DNA of 64,000 nt from Gnetum montanum (GCA_015680685.1 MNCI01014774.1:56556-120555), one strand, 5' to 3'. Numbered from the stretch's first letter, positions 10,366 through 21,586 are shown. Program-made: numbers and translations. The notes: generated from the letters alone by a model not told the origin.

Positions 10366-10733
10366 TTCACATCTGACACATCAATCCGCCATGATCATCC
10401 ATCAGCTTCACTGCATTGCCCGTCATTAATGCTGCTGTCATCTACATACAGTGCCTGCCACCTTTCAGCAACTCTGTGCCATTCGCCACCATGTAAGTCT
10501 AAGTTCATCCATTTGCTTATGGTTTTCTTGTCTCCTTGGTGTTTTGTTTGCAGGATGACACCCAGAAGGTTTGCACAAGAATGCACTTCATCACGAGAAG
10601 CAAGATAAGATAATGTTCGCAGCATACCTGGCAGGACTAAATCAAACCATCCCTTAGTACGTCCCTGTTCATCGACGAAATTCCCTATCCCTTCGCTAAC
10701 ACTTTATCCCGACATCTTCTCGACACACCCGGT

Positions 10734-11369
10734 ACATTTAAAACACCGTACCACTTTAAAGCAGCTGCAACATGCAGCACAATAGCTGTGCATGAGTACA
10801 AAAGTAGAGCCAAGTTTACGACGTAAAAAAAAAAACGAGACCCCGGGTACTTCCCATATAAGCCCCAGGCGGGAAGGCAGTCGTCTCAACACCAAGTACT
10901 CATGTCCAAGTGGTCAAGAAACATCCCGTTGCATGGCTTTGGACCCCCGCCAATAGGTTCCCTGAACACTAAACACGGGCCCTGTTCCCCCAAAGAATGT
11001 AACACATCCTCCCGTAGCTTTGGCCCTGCCAACAGGTTCTCTTGAAAACTCACCAAGGGTACTGTTCCGCCAAAGGACACACATTGCATGTCTGAACTTC
11101 GAGCCTGCTAAAATAATGGCTATTGGTAAGGATCAGTATGCCACATACCCGAACATCCCCTGTCCACACAATTCCTTGGGCAGTCACCAATCCCCACGAT
11201 CTCTATCATCCTACCAGCTACAAATTCCACTTTCCTGATCCTACGTACTACTGAACACGGTGCGATGACGTCTTGTCAAGTAGCAGCGGGAAACGTCTTT
11301 ATCCAGCTGCTTGTGGTGTTTTGCACTTCTTTGTCGACGCTTTTCGGGTTGATTCCTCCAAGCGTCAAC
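10734..11369. other. Region between antisense gene start and 3' LTR
   Basis: No convincing ORF. On the minus strand a TTATATGG box near 10852-10860 could be the antisense promoter. At about 10935-11095 there are two copies of an 80-bp unit (each with GCTTTGG, then AGGTTC, then CCAAAG). Confidence 0.5.
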
Positions 11370-11382
11370 AAAGAGGGGCTAA
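11370..11382 (+). other. Polypurine tract, element 1
   Basis: AAAGAGGGGCTAA directly precedes the TG of the 3' LTR. The same tract (AAAGAGGGGCTAG) precedes the LTR of element 3 on the minus strand at 41643-41631. Confidence 0.85.
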
Positions 11383-12709
11383 TGAAACACCACAAAATTC
11401 GGGGCTCAGTACTTGTCCGACATGAAGAGGGATCCTGAGACCCACAGAAGACCTCGGCTACATGAGAAGTCATACATGGCAATCTTGAGGCTTGAAATGC
11501 TTGGTTTTCACCAAGTGTATTGTGCCAGCGTATACGCCCAACGTATATGCCCAAATTCACACAGCATATACGCCTGGCACTCTTCAGCGTATACGCCTGG
11601 CACTCTTCAGCATATACGCCTGGCACTCCAGCGTGTATGCCCAGGTACTGCAAATGTATACGCCCGATGACAAGCTCTCCAATCACAGCATGAAGATAAC
11701 ACCGAAGAGCAAGGATTGAAGCAAGTGGGCATCCTTCGGCGTATACGCCCAGCGTGTACGCCCAGCATCATCAGCGTATACGCCCAGCACTCACCAGCGT
11801 ATATGCCCAACGTGTACGCCCTACATCATCAGCGTATACGCCTAGCATTCACCAGCGTATACTCCCAGTGTATACGCCCAGCATAGCATCTCCACCAAGT
11901 TCATACGCCTAGCACTCACCAGCGTATACGCCTAGCGTAGATGCCCAGCACAGCATCTTCGCTTACCTCCACAGCCCAGCACGCCCAGCGTATATGCCAA
12001 CCTAATACGGCGTATATGCTCAGTAGATGTAATATTTTGTACATTTGTAAATTGTATGCACCTGGTCAATGCACCATGTGTCACCCAACCCGAGTTTAGC
12101 GTAACAACCTGTATATAAACCCCGATTTCCCACTTCCCTAAGGTCGGTTGGAAAAATCCCGGAGCATACCAGAGAACATTTACCCTGCGCACCAGAGTTG
12201 AAACCCCCTAACGCTGGAGGCCTTGTACGCTGTGGATAGTCTCTACGCTCTGCCTGCCCTGCGAACTAGAGTCATCCCTGTATACGCTTGGGCTTTTCGT
12301 CCACCTTGTGTCCCCACATGACTACGTTAGACCGGTGCACTGTACTTTGACTCTGCAATACTATTGTTCATATTCGCTGCATAAGTTCTTTTACAGTTTT
12401 ATGTCAATTTGGCCCATGCATTGTTTACACCCGTTTACGCCCATGCTTCGTTTGCATCCATTTACGCTTTACGCTGCTCTGTTGCCTTGTTTACGCTCGC
12501 ATATCGTTTACACATAACCCAGCGTATTAGCATTTTGCGTATGCGCGGGAAAATCCTTGTCTGATCCGCGTGCAGACCACCCAAGGTACTCTGCCTTTGT
12601 TGCATTCCAGCTCACCCTTAGGCGAAGGCAGGGTCTTCTGTACGCGTCCTGCGACCCCGCGGGCTCTGTTTTCCCTTCTAGCCGGAGACCGACGATTTTA
12701 GGCGGTACA
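11383..12709 (+). repeat. Element 1 3' LTR
   Basis: TGAAACACC to GGCGGTACA. Direct repeat of 20-1335, with the same palindrome field (11525-12020), TATA box (12112-12119) and GTTTACGC-rich end. Followed at once by ACCCT, the right target duplication. Confidence 0.92.
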
Positions 12710-13315
12710 ACCCTTGGGTGCTCATAACCAAGTCGTACTTATCACACGTTCTATCCTAGCGATGAGCAGCCAATTACTTAACTAGCCATACACATTGGAC
12801 TACTACTGAGATTACCAAGCGTAGATTCTGGAATATGCTACTGGGTTACCAAGCAGTCACAATGCTCATAGTCAAGTCGTACTCACGCGTTGCGACGAGC
12901 AGCCGATTCCCTGATTAGCCGTACACATCCGTAGATGCTCGTAATCAAGTCGTACTCGTGCGCACTAGGAAAGAAATAAATAAATAACAATAAATAAAAC
13001 CATGTATTTCAAGGTTTATCCAATCAAGTTTATCTTTATTTCTGTACACAACTTGTGTTCAGGTTACAAAGTTGCTCGAATAAAGAGCCATTCACTCTAG
13101 GACTCCTACTGCGGGCACATGGGAAAAATTCTAACTCTGGAGGGATCAAATTGCCAGAGCTTCGCTACTTCTAGCCAGGATTTGGAAATGAGAGGAGTGC
13201 CACCTCTTATTTATAGATATGGCGGCGGACCGCGATATCGCGTACCCGATATCATAGGGAAAGACGCGATATCGCGTACGTGATATCGCGGCACCATGCA
13301 TGTCGCATCTCATCA
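12710..13315 (-). repeat. Family X LTR, main piece (minus strand)
   Basis: Aligns with the solo LTR at 39673-40649. Read on the minus strand it begins TGATGAG at 13315, then two palindromes (about 13229-13290), a TATA box (CTATAAATA, 13216-13208) and a conserved R/U5-like part. At 12725-12965 it carries two to three copies of a roughly 105-bp unit recognised by CAAGTCGTACT ... GAGCAGCC ... TAGCCGTACACA. Its 3' end is beyond the left edge of the window. Confidence 0.85.
13229..13290. promoter_or_regulatory. Paired palindromes upstream of the family X TATA box
   Basis: Two long palindromes built on GATATCGCGTACGCGATATC lie side by side. The second (13265-13290) has one mismatch pair and the first is more decayed. 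They sit 13-75 bp upstream of the minus-strand TATA box, a place expected for promoter elements. Confidence 0.75.
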
Positions 13316-13637
13316 TAAATGAAATAAACATTAATCCACCCCAAGTGCTACAAGGAATGTTAAGAATCCTGTCTTTATTACAAGTCACATCAATGTGTTT
13401 ACACAAATAAAGAACCGTACAATCATTCAGTCCTACTGTGGGCACTAAGAAATATTCTAACTTTGGGCTAAGAAAACTACAAACTTCAGCTATGGTATGG
13501 ACGTAACTTATCATAAATGTGGTGGGTACATGCATTTATATAGGTGAGGATAGACATTGAATTGATGCATCTAACCATGCATCGATGAGGATGCATCAAT
13601 GAGGCTCCGTCAACATAGCCCATTGGGTGATTCATCA
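13316..13637 (-). repeat. Family Y LTR, U3/R part (minus strand)
   Basis: On the minus strand it starts TGATGAATCACCC at 13637 after a purine tract (ATGGGGATA), contains GCATCGATG repeats and a TATATAAA box near 13540, and runs into the family X insertion at 13315. The R/U5 part resembles 58600-58860 (AGAATATTT, AATAAAGA, CCTTGTAGCA). It is the 3' LTR of the minus-strand element that continues to 20640. Confidence 0.75.
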
Positions 13638-13867
13638 TATCCCCATGACTGAATGAAAATTTATCCTCAAGTGAACAAAAATAGGATCAAGTTTCTTACA
13701 AAATTGAAAAGGTATGAAATCATGAACTGACTAACTCTAAGTGCTAGATTATCCAAAATTAAAATAATTACAAAAATTGGTGTCTGGGATAACAAAATTG
13801 AACATGAATACAAAAATGAATTATTGGCTCTAGTTGCCAAAGATGAAATGAAAATCAAACAGTATTA

Positions 13868-16396
13868 GGAGCTAGAGGCTCCTGGGATGCGAAAGGACCC
13901 TCACGAAGCTCCAATGCTCATGGCGTTGATGGCTAAGGCTAAGGTTGTGGTTGTGGTTGTGGTTGTCTTGTTACAGCTACTACTTCTGGTGGAAGGCAAA
14001 AGGCATCCAAAAATGCCTATATCTTCTTCTCCTTACTCCATGGATCGTAAATAGTTCATGTAGCTTTACCAATGTGGACTAGTATAGGGACATCCCATGG
14101 ACAAGGCATTGCAAAGATCAACTCCTTAACATTGAGAAACTAGGCTATGAATTATTTATGTTTGATGTCGAATGTCTTTACAAGGTTTTGTAGTTCATGG
14201 TAGTCATTCATCCTTCTGGCTAGGTTCTCAGCAACTGATTGTTGGTCTGTAAATAGGCTCCTAAGAACTTCAAGCTCTACATTAGCTATTTCTAACTTAT
14301 GCTTGGTGTCTTTGTAATGCTTGAACTTAGCTTCATAGAGGAAGTACAAGTTGGTCACTTACTTTTCTAACTCTAACCTTGGGCTTCTAGTTGTCAGCAT
14401 CACCAAGTTTGCATAACATAGGTTAGCAAACTTCATGTACTTTGTCATTTCTTCAATTTGCAACTCCTTTAGGTGGATCTCCACTTTGTTGTAGGCATTT
14501 AATCCATCAAAGATTGGTTGTCATACATCCTCTCTCTGCTATAGTTACTAGAGGGCCTCATTCATTTTTTCCTTGCTTAATTGATTTTTTTCTCATTTAC
14601 CTCCTTGAGGAGCCCTACTTGGTCCTTGTAGTGATTTTTCACTCGTTCAAATGTTAGGACCTTATTTTTTTAGGCAACTACCTCAATGGTCATTTTTTGA
14701 TGAAGTTCCCAAACCTCCTCCATTGATAGATTTCTATTTTTGGTTTCCGACTTCCTCCAGTCCATGTTCACCTTGGTGAGCTACTCCTACTATTGTCTCA
14801 CAGATTCAACCATTTGGTCTTTTTGCTTCTCAACATTTCAGAAGTGGTGGATGCCTTTGATCAAAGTTAGGTTCTCCTTGCAAACTTGCGCCAAATCCTT
14901 ATCAGTGTGGATAGCAATTGCTTCCAAGAAGGATGTGTTGAAGGTTGCCAACTCCTTAGCATTCTCAACCTCTTTTAATTTGTTTTGAAGTTGTAGAAAA
15001 GCATCATCCTATGTAAAGACTTAGCTAAGAATGGCAAGATAGGCTAAGTGGGCTCTTAGTTCCTTAACTTTAGTAGCCAACTATCGATCTTTGATAGTGG
15101 TTGCCTCAAGTTGGATGTTTGCAATGATGAGTTTTCCATTGATCTCTAGTAGCTTCAATTGGATTGTTATGATTCCTTCTAGGAGATCAAAGATCTCTAG
15201 AAGTGATTGTCTGGTTCCCACTAGTTAGTCCAACACTTCCTTGTGCTAGGCTAGACTTAGCCTCCCACTTCTCACTTTTGTAGAAGCTTGTAGATCTTTG
15301 AGTGTAGCAATGTATGGCATGATTGTCGTAGGAGCATTTAGGGCCTATGCTAGTCTGTTGGCCACGACCTCTGTTGTTTCTTCTTGTCCATGGTGCTACA
15401 TCACTAAGACAATCACCCACTTGTCCTCCTCTATGTGCACTGAGCAAGTGACAGCATTCCTAGAGATCTCTAGAAATTCCTATTGTCAAAGGATGGACAC
15501 CATCACTTCCTTGATGCTTGAATTTAATTTTGTGGGTGCTTGCATGCATTGTGTTGAAAATAATGATGCAGTCTCTTCTAGCCAGCTTATTGTCCTAGTT
15601 ACTTCATTGATATGGCTCAACACTAGCCAGTAGACTAATGGCTCTCCACCACTTGGTTCTCCTTGCTTCTACTACAAAAATTATTCATGGAGCTTTCTCA
15701 TGCATTCTATTGTTGCATAAGCCTTTGACGTTGTTTCTTTAGTTGGTGGTGGTGTTGGTCACTCCTCTTCAAGAAACTTGGTATGTGCCTTATTGTTCAT
15801 CATTTCTTACCAAGATGCAATAGGAGCTTGACAAAGCATGGCATTTACCGAACAGGCTATACCTCCCTTTTTGCAGAGTTTTCTAATTAGGTATAGAAAA
15901 GGGAGTGTCTTCCTCCCTCACGTTTTCTCTTTGAAATGCTTTTCAATCTCTAGAAAGATGGGCTAGGGTAGGTTGACTGAAAATTCTTGGCTTAGAGGGG
16001 CACACACATGGGCAAATAAGGTAGTGAGCTTGCTTGGCCTCACCGTTGTGATTATGTGTTTGGTTGCAATCTTAAAGTAGACTCTCTCCACCTTGGTAAG
16101 TGCGCTGTACTTCTTACGGTCCATCCCATAAGATCGTTGGAGCCATTCCTTTTTGACTTCTAGGTCTACTGTGTGGAAATTCTTTCTAGTGTTTCCCTAG
16201 TGTTATGTAGTCTAACGACCTCTACAATAGCCTCAATCGAATAGGACATGATGATATCTTTGATTTTCACTATAGCATCCACCTTTTGGTAGTTCCAGAA
16301 GAGATAAATTTATTTCGTTTACCACTTCTCATCAAAAGTGAGGATGGGCCACTTGGGAGACCCTTTCAATTGTGTCTTAATCTCCTTTGATGCCAT
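13868..16396 (-). pseudogene. Additional coiled-coil ORF after integrase, family Y
   Basis: Sense ORF of about 840 codons, traceable through roughly thirty stops and a few frameshifts. It starts with MASKEIKTQLKGSP at 16396. A conserved-looking globular block follows (EWLQRSYGMDRKKYSALTKV, about 16170-16090). The C-terminal half has long heptad-like stretches, for example AKFKHYKDTKHKLEIANVEL at about 14330-14270, and ends with QPQPQPQP (the GGTTGT repeat, 13943-13966) and PLAPNTV-stop. This is the env-like position in Athila-type elements, but I saw no signal peptide or clear transmembrane segment and could not assign a family. Inferred structural or RNA-binding protein; unproven. Confidence 0.6.
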
Positions 16397-17124
16397 GTTC
16401 AAAAAGGGACCAAAGTTGAGTACTTGAAGAACAAAACTTTCAACTTCCTTAGAAAGCAGATTTGCTCAAGGTAGGCTTTGCTCAAAATGACCTCTAAATT
16501 TTTTCTAGGCCTTGGCACCTGATCTCGCCTTGACTAGCCTATTTTTGCAATAGAAATTTGAGAAACAAACTCCACTTTGGGCTACTCTTGAAGAGGTCAT
16601 GTGGCATGTGTCTTTGGCTCACCTTCTTAGGGCTAATGTGGCTACTAGCCCCTTCCCCCTCTTAGCTGCTTCTCTCATGGTCGGGATGGTCCTTCTCCCT
16701 CTAGTTTCTTTAGCACCATTTTTGATCACAAGCATAGCCAAGGATTAGTGTCTTATGAGTAATGTTCAATACTTTGATACCTTTCCCCATTTGAGCTAGT
16801 TACATTTAGGCTAATTCATGATCATGATAGATTGCTTATTTTAATATTATTTTATTCCAATGGCTACCCAAGTTTGTTGGTGAGGTTTAACTTATGTGGA
16901 TTGGTGATTATTATTATTATTTTATAAGTTAAACTATTTGGGAGTTAGAAAAATTTCAAAAAAAGTTTCATCATAAACCATAGGTTTTTGGCCCCCATGA
17001 TGTAAAGCTCATCTCCAATAGCTCAAGGGTCGAAGAATGAGTTGAATTTGACAAGGGTCAAAGAACGAGAAGGCTCTAGGCTCTAAAATTGTAGCATTGT
17101 GATGCAAATGTGAAAATTTGGCTA

Positions 17125-17180
17125 AGTCCCATTGTGTATTTATACTATTTCTCTGTTGCATCGATGGGAATGCATCAATG
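17125..17180 (-). promoter_or_regulatory. Internal LTR-like promoter upstream of the extra ORF
   Basis: On the minus strand, CATTGATGCATTCCCATCGA is followed by AGTATAAATACAC. The LTR U3 of the same element has CATTGATGCATCCTCATCGA (13600-13578) upstream of its own TATA box, so an LTR-like U3 and TATA lie about 750 bp before the start of the additional ORF. Confidence 0.55.
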
Positions 17181-18539
17181 CAGCTGAAGACTAAAAATTT
17201 TATACTGAAAAAACTAACAAAAATTTTTTTTTGCCATGAAATTGAGGCCTAGAGAAAGCTAGAAAAGCTTGGAATAAGGACTAATGAGTGAAGACAACTA
17301 GGAATACAACTGGAAAGTAGATTTGGTAGAAAATAAATTACCAAGGAGTACAAAAATGGATGTTTCGAGGTGGAAAATAAAGGTTTTAAAAGAAAAATGC
17401 CTAAGGGATGAGAAATTTAAGCATCCCAACCAAAGAGGATGTTAGTGGGTCCTTCCTATAATAGGCTCATGCCCTGAATGCCCTTGCATGCCCTCATACC
17501 AAGGAGTCCATGGGCCCCAAGGATGATTAATGATCATGGATTGTTAAAAACTGAATCACTGAAGAAACCATTAAAGAATGAAGACCTCTTAAAATGAACC
17601 CATCTATAAAACATGATAAGAAGCAATGAGGTGATAAATGAAAAGAACTGGAGGATGAGAGGGATAGTATGGAATGGAGTTTTGCATCATGATCACATGA
17701 AGTTCCTTGTAGATGATGTGATTAGTATGACCTGATAGTATTCCATCCTTAGTTGAAGTCAAGACCATCCACTTCTAGTGACTTTGCATTGGCACATTGA
17801 GATCGTTCTACCCTCCTAGAATACAGGAACATCACCAAACATCACTCATCATTCCAAAGAAAAAAGAATAGAGAAGTAGAAAGTGAAGAGGGCCTTAGTT
17901 AGAGGGATGCCTGCGAGCATGGGTAACATATCTTTCTAGTCCCATAACTAGTGCTTATAACTCGTTATTGTATCTATGGAGTGTGCTTTAAATTGCCATA
18001 GTTTTTTTATTTATTTTATTTATGGAAAACACACTATGCAAAGACATTGCTTCTTGTTTATTGGTGGACATAAAAATGGTGAGAAATCAATGTGAATACT
18101 CATGAAACTCCATATGGTAGGCAGGTACAAAAGGTGAAAAATCCCTTAAAGCCATAGCCTTGTTCATCCACTTGATTTGTTCCAAGTCTAGGAAGTATTG
18201 AGGTTACAAATTCATTGTAAGTTATTATTAAGAAGGGACCTTATATTTGCAAAATGAGGAAACACCATAAAGGTGTGTAAAATGGGTGGATGATGTGAAC
18301 TGATTGCCTAATATCATGAGAAAACCAATGTTCCATTAATCAATGTAAAAATTCTTGCATGAAATCCAATCATTCGTAGTCAACTAAACAATAATACAAT
18401 TTAATAAACCACCGTCAATCAGCAGTGGTGTTCGACAACAAAGTCCTGATGGTAATAAAGAAAAAGAAGAAACGTAAGAAAAGTCTAGTTAAGTCAAAAA
18501 ATATATAGAAAAAATTGGAAATTATTCAAGAAAATAGGA
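17181..18539. other. Non-coding stretch between integrase and extra ORF
   Basis: AT-rich, no ORF, no repeat unit or motif I recognise apart from purine-rich runs. Part of the internal region of the minus-strand family Y element. Confidence 0.5.
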
Positions 18540-19900
18540 AACATATAAAAAATAGCGTAAAATAAAAATGTTGAAAAATTGAGGAGCCACTCATATAATT
18601 ATTAGCATATATCGCAATCTTCCTCATGATTGAGTTGGAAAGGAGAGATCTAAAAGATTGTGCATGCATGATCATCAGTTGAGACATTCTTTCCACTAGT
18701 TGTTTTTTATTCAAGGAAAGGATTAAATTGTTGGTTGTGAACCAAAAATCTCTTACTTGGGCTATCAAGATGGTATATCTTCATGGCCATGGATGACAAA
18801 GTTTCATATATGATGCAAGGGCCCTTCCATAGCATTTGAAATTTGGTACATTGAGGTACATGCATGGGTTCTAGTAGAGCACCTTATCTCCTAGTTGAAA
18901 CATTACTTTCCATATCTTAAGGTCATGATGTTGTTTGTTATGTGTCTTGTGCACTTCATTCAATGACAAGGCCACTAATATATTCTCTTCTAACATGTTG
19001 AGATTCATCAATCTTTCTTTTTGGGCTAGACTTAAGTCTAAGTCAAGGTCACAAGTTTTTAAAAGTGTAGGGAGCTCGACTTGGATGGAAAGCGTTAGAA
19101 GTTTTCATACACTAGCTCCTAGGGAGAATACCTAATATGAACTTTCCATGTTTAACAATAAGCCCAAAAAAGCATCATTGAGTTTACTGCTCCAATCCTT
19201 AAAATATTTACTAACTATTCATGTTAGTATTGTAGTAATTTTCCTATTAGTGACCTCAACTTGACCATTATCTTGGGGATGGTATGGAGTTGTTAATTTA
19301 TATTCAACTTCCAAGTGTTGCATGAGCTTTCAAAAACTAGCACGTGTAAAGTGTGATCCATTATCAGAAATTAGTGCTCGTGGACCTATTGATAACATTT
19401 TTTTGTACAAACCATGCCACCGTAGAGGATGAATAATTAATGACGATGGTAGCTTTAGCCCATTTGGTACAATAGTCAATAGCCATGATGATGTAGGCAT
19501 TTTCATTTGACATAGGATTGATGAACCTCATGAAACCAATCCCCTAACGATTGAAAGGCTCTAGTGGTTGGATCCACTATTGTAGCCCTTTCATGCATGC
19601 GGTCATCACTCCATCATGTTGGCACCAATCATAGGAACAAAAGAAGTGATGGACATCCAAGAATGTGGGCCAATAATATCCTACCATAAGGATCTTAATG
19701 GTCATCCTCCTCCCAACATATGGCCCCCATAAGGGCCTTCATGTGCATCCTAGAGGACTTGAAGTTGATTTGTATTAGGGACATACCATTGAACCAGGTC
19801 ATTTGCGTAACTCTGGTAGAGGTTGCCATTGATTTTCATAAAGTATTTAGCCTAATGAAGAAATTGTTGTTTCTTCTTATGGTCCCATTCCTATGGCATC
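18540..19900 (-). pseudogene. Integrase domain, family Y element (minus)
   Basis: Remnant of a Ty3/gypsy integrase that would join element cDNA to chromosomal DNA in the nucleus. Recognisable on the minus strand: a zinc-binding-like stretch (DVHHFFCSYDWCQ, near 19650-19610), the catalytic-core start GIGFMRFINP ... MAIDYCTKWAKA (about 19540-19440) and a C-terminal KGPCIIYETLSS block near 18815 resembling the GPY/F module. Many stops and frameshifts. No chromodomain seen. Confidence 0.7.
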
Positions 19901-19949
19901 TCCTGGGTGAGTAGATAAGAGGGGATGTTAGCATACTAGCTCGTTTCAT

Positions 19950-20640
19950 TAGAATCTTGAGCATTAATAGCACCAGCAAAGAGAAGTTCATCAGGAAATT
20001 GATTGAATAGTAGGCCCTTATCCCAACCACCACATGACACAGGGCCTTACTATTGGCTTGTTTATCTGGAATTGTATGGCACTATGGTCAATGTGCACAA
20101 AATTTTTTTATCTAAGCATGTAGTTCTTGAATTTCTCTAATGCATACACCACTATCATAAGCTCTTTTTCAGTGGTGGTGTAGTTGAGTTGTGCACCCAC
20201 AATACTTCCACTTACATAGTGTATGTAATATGGATGTTTGTGATTGTCCATTTATGTAAGCATGGCCCCCAAGGCATAGTTGAATGCATCCATCATGATG
20301 TAAAATGCCTTGGACTAGTCTAGTGCTCATAGAATCGGAGTTTCTACAAGATTCTTTTTCAATTTTTGAAATGCATTTTCGCATTCCTTGGTCCAAATAA
20401 ACGGTACATCTTTCTTTCTAAATTCTACCAATAACTTGATGATCTTTGAGAAGTTTTCAATGAAGCACCTATAATAACCAGTGTGGTTAAGGAATGATCT
20501 CAAATATTTCACTATTTTGGATTGTCTAGTTATTTCTTAGATGATGCTTATTTTCTCTAGGTCCACCTTGATCCCTTTGCTTGAAATTCGATGCCCCAAG
20601 ACAATGCCCTCTTAGATCCCAAACCTAATCTCATTGTACT
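19950..20640 (-). pseudogene. RT end and RNase H, family Y element (minus)
   Basis: Minus-strand translation shows GIVLGHRISSKGIKVD, then FLNHTGYYRCFIENFSKI, then PFIWTKECENAFQKLKKNL, the standard connection from RT to RNase H in Ty3/gypsy elements, and then the RNase H start (ALGAMLTQ-like, YNYTTTEKEL-like). The RT catalytic part would lie to the right of 20640 and has been replaced by the bHLH fragment. The same block occurs on the plus strand at 63560-63920. Confidence 0.8.
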
Positions 20641-21350
20641 TTAAATACTATTTTATTAATATAATCTCTTTTTACTTGTTAAAGCCAAGTTACAATCTTG
20701 AGTTTTCAAACATTAAAGCCTTTATTAATAAAGTTGCTACCTTTTTCATAGATTAATAAGGCATCCATGCTGGATGAGATCATAGTCTATGTTAAGCTTC
20801 TTCAATTGCAATTAAAGGTCAGTATTGTCCCAAAATTTTCTGAAGACGTATGTGCAGTATTCAATATTTTAGTAGTATTCATGTTGACATTTTCCATTCT
20901 TCTTTTGCAAGTATTGAGTGCAAGCAGGCTTGATGGAGTAGATGCCATCACATTTCTCATGGAAAATATTCAAAATAAGATACCTGCGTTATATTATTGA
21001 TTTCAAAATTTTGTGATATTATGAGCAAAGAGCATTTGATAACATATGATAAAATGATTCTGAAAATTCTGGTAATACAGGGTTCTAGAAATCAAAGCAT
21101 CATCATCTGCAAGTCATGCAGTAGGGGCAGTGACCCAGGCAGCTCAAGCTTTTGAAAAAAGTAATAGTAAAATTAATGGAGTCAAACATGACTACTGCCA
21201 TGCAGTATTTGCAGAATAAATATCTTTGTTTGATGCCGATTGTAGTTGCAACAACTATATCAAATACTACAAGAAAGTTTGTTCTCCCATTTGGCATAAT
21301 AGATCCGGTGCAAGGTCCCTCAAGCTCAGAAAAGAAAATCTCTATATAAA
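20641..21350 (+). pseudogene. UNE12-like bHLH transcription factor fragment
   Basis: A piece of a plant host gene. Exon a (20752-20817) reads [20 protein letters not shown], the second helix of an UNE12/LRL-type bHLH (family form: [20 protein letters not shown]). A 93-bp intron with GT donor at 20818 follows. Exon b (from 20911) continues VLSASRLDGVDAITFL. A third exon (about 21155-21290) reads KLMESNMTTAMQYLQNKYLC then LMPIVVATTIS, the conserved C-terminal block of this family. The basic region and first helix are absent. The acceptor before exon b reads GCAA where AG is expected. Introns are retained, so it is not a processed copy. It lies between two retrotransposons and may be a captured or stranded gene piece. 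Confidence 0.82.
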
Positions 21351-21586
21351 AGGCCACTCTTATTAGCATTTTCATGTATCAATCCCCTTGCCATTGAATC
21401 AATGGTAATATTCTTAGATCACCAGACTCTAGAGAACAAATCGAACCACAAAAAAAAGAAAAAACAAAAAACAAAACACTTGATCACAAAAACACACACT
21501 TGTATAAGGGTGGGTGTTTAGTTATTTTCGTGGCAATTTTGTCCATTTGAATTGTGTCAAGAAATTGGTGAATTCGAAGAGATTAC
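21351..21586. other. Unassigned sequence before element 2
   Basis: A-rich non-coding stretch (A-run near 21440-21480). It may be the tail of the bHLH locus. Nothing else recognised. Confidence 0.4.

Larger units (their letters stand above)
6729..10733 (-). pseudogene. Element 1 antisense multi-exon gene
   Basis: A spliced gene opposite in sense to its host element. Minus-strand exons, first to last: an exon-1-like segment (about 10733-10627, MSG then a stop, ending PG|GTATGC); an exon at about 9816-9550; a large domain exon about 9465-8420 (FFSNLFGMPADGLP, WLGVAKSTKGFPM, PKTLSQV); smaller exons; a coiled-coil exon 7714-6930; and an acidic, glycine-rich last exon 6831-6729 ending PPVMNA-stop. 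Borders fit consensus, for example GTAAGC at 6929-6924 and AG at 7716-7715. Homologous genes lie at 28148-37870, 47382-50593 and 57149-57720. Exon 2 of the other copies is missing; a motif spacer occupies that place. Antisense ORFs are known from some Tat elements. The central domain vaguely recalls 'putative plant transposon protein' domains. Function unknown. Confidence 0.72.
20..12709 (+). mobile_element. Element 1: complete Tat-like LTR retrotransposon without pol
   Basis: A full-length insertion: LTRs at 20-1335 and 11383-12709, a primer-binding site just after the 5' LTR, a polypurine tract just before the 3' LTR, and 5-bp target duplications (15-19 and 12710-12714, both decayed from ACCCG). 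The order is leader, gag-protease (2059-6172), motif spacer, antisense spliced gene (6729-10733, minus). No RT, RNase H or integrase motif was found between the LTRs on either strand. An empty site at 40118-40160 confirms the borders. It is the best preserved element here: protease and core gag are still long open frames. Inferred non-autonomous; other copies would have to supply pol. Confidence 0.88.
13316..20640 (-). mobile_element. Family Y Ty3/gypsy element, 3' part (minus strand)
   Basis: From right to left: end of RT and RNase H (20640-19950), integrase (about 19900-18540), a non-coding stretch, an additional ORF (16396-13868), the LTR start (13637). The upstream RT, protease, gag and 5' LTR are missing; the element is cut at 20640 next to the bHLH fragment. 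The plus-strand copy at 58468-63976 has the complementary 5' part. The order (extra ORF after integrase) and the Asp-tRNA-like PBS of related copies suggest an Athila-like lineage, but the RT is too damaged to be sure. Confidence 0.72.

Noticed and set aside
10536-10560. A plus-strand splice acceptor (TTTGTTTGCAG) hinting at a sense intron in element 1
   Set aside because: No sense coding sequence follows and no donor partner could be supported; probably chance.
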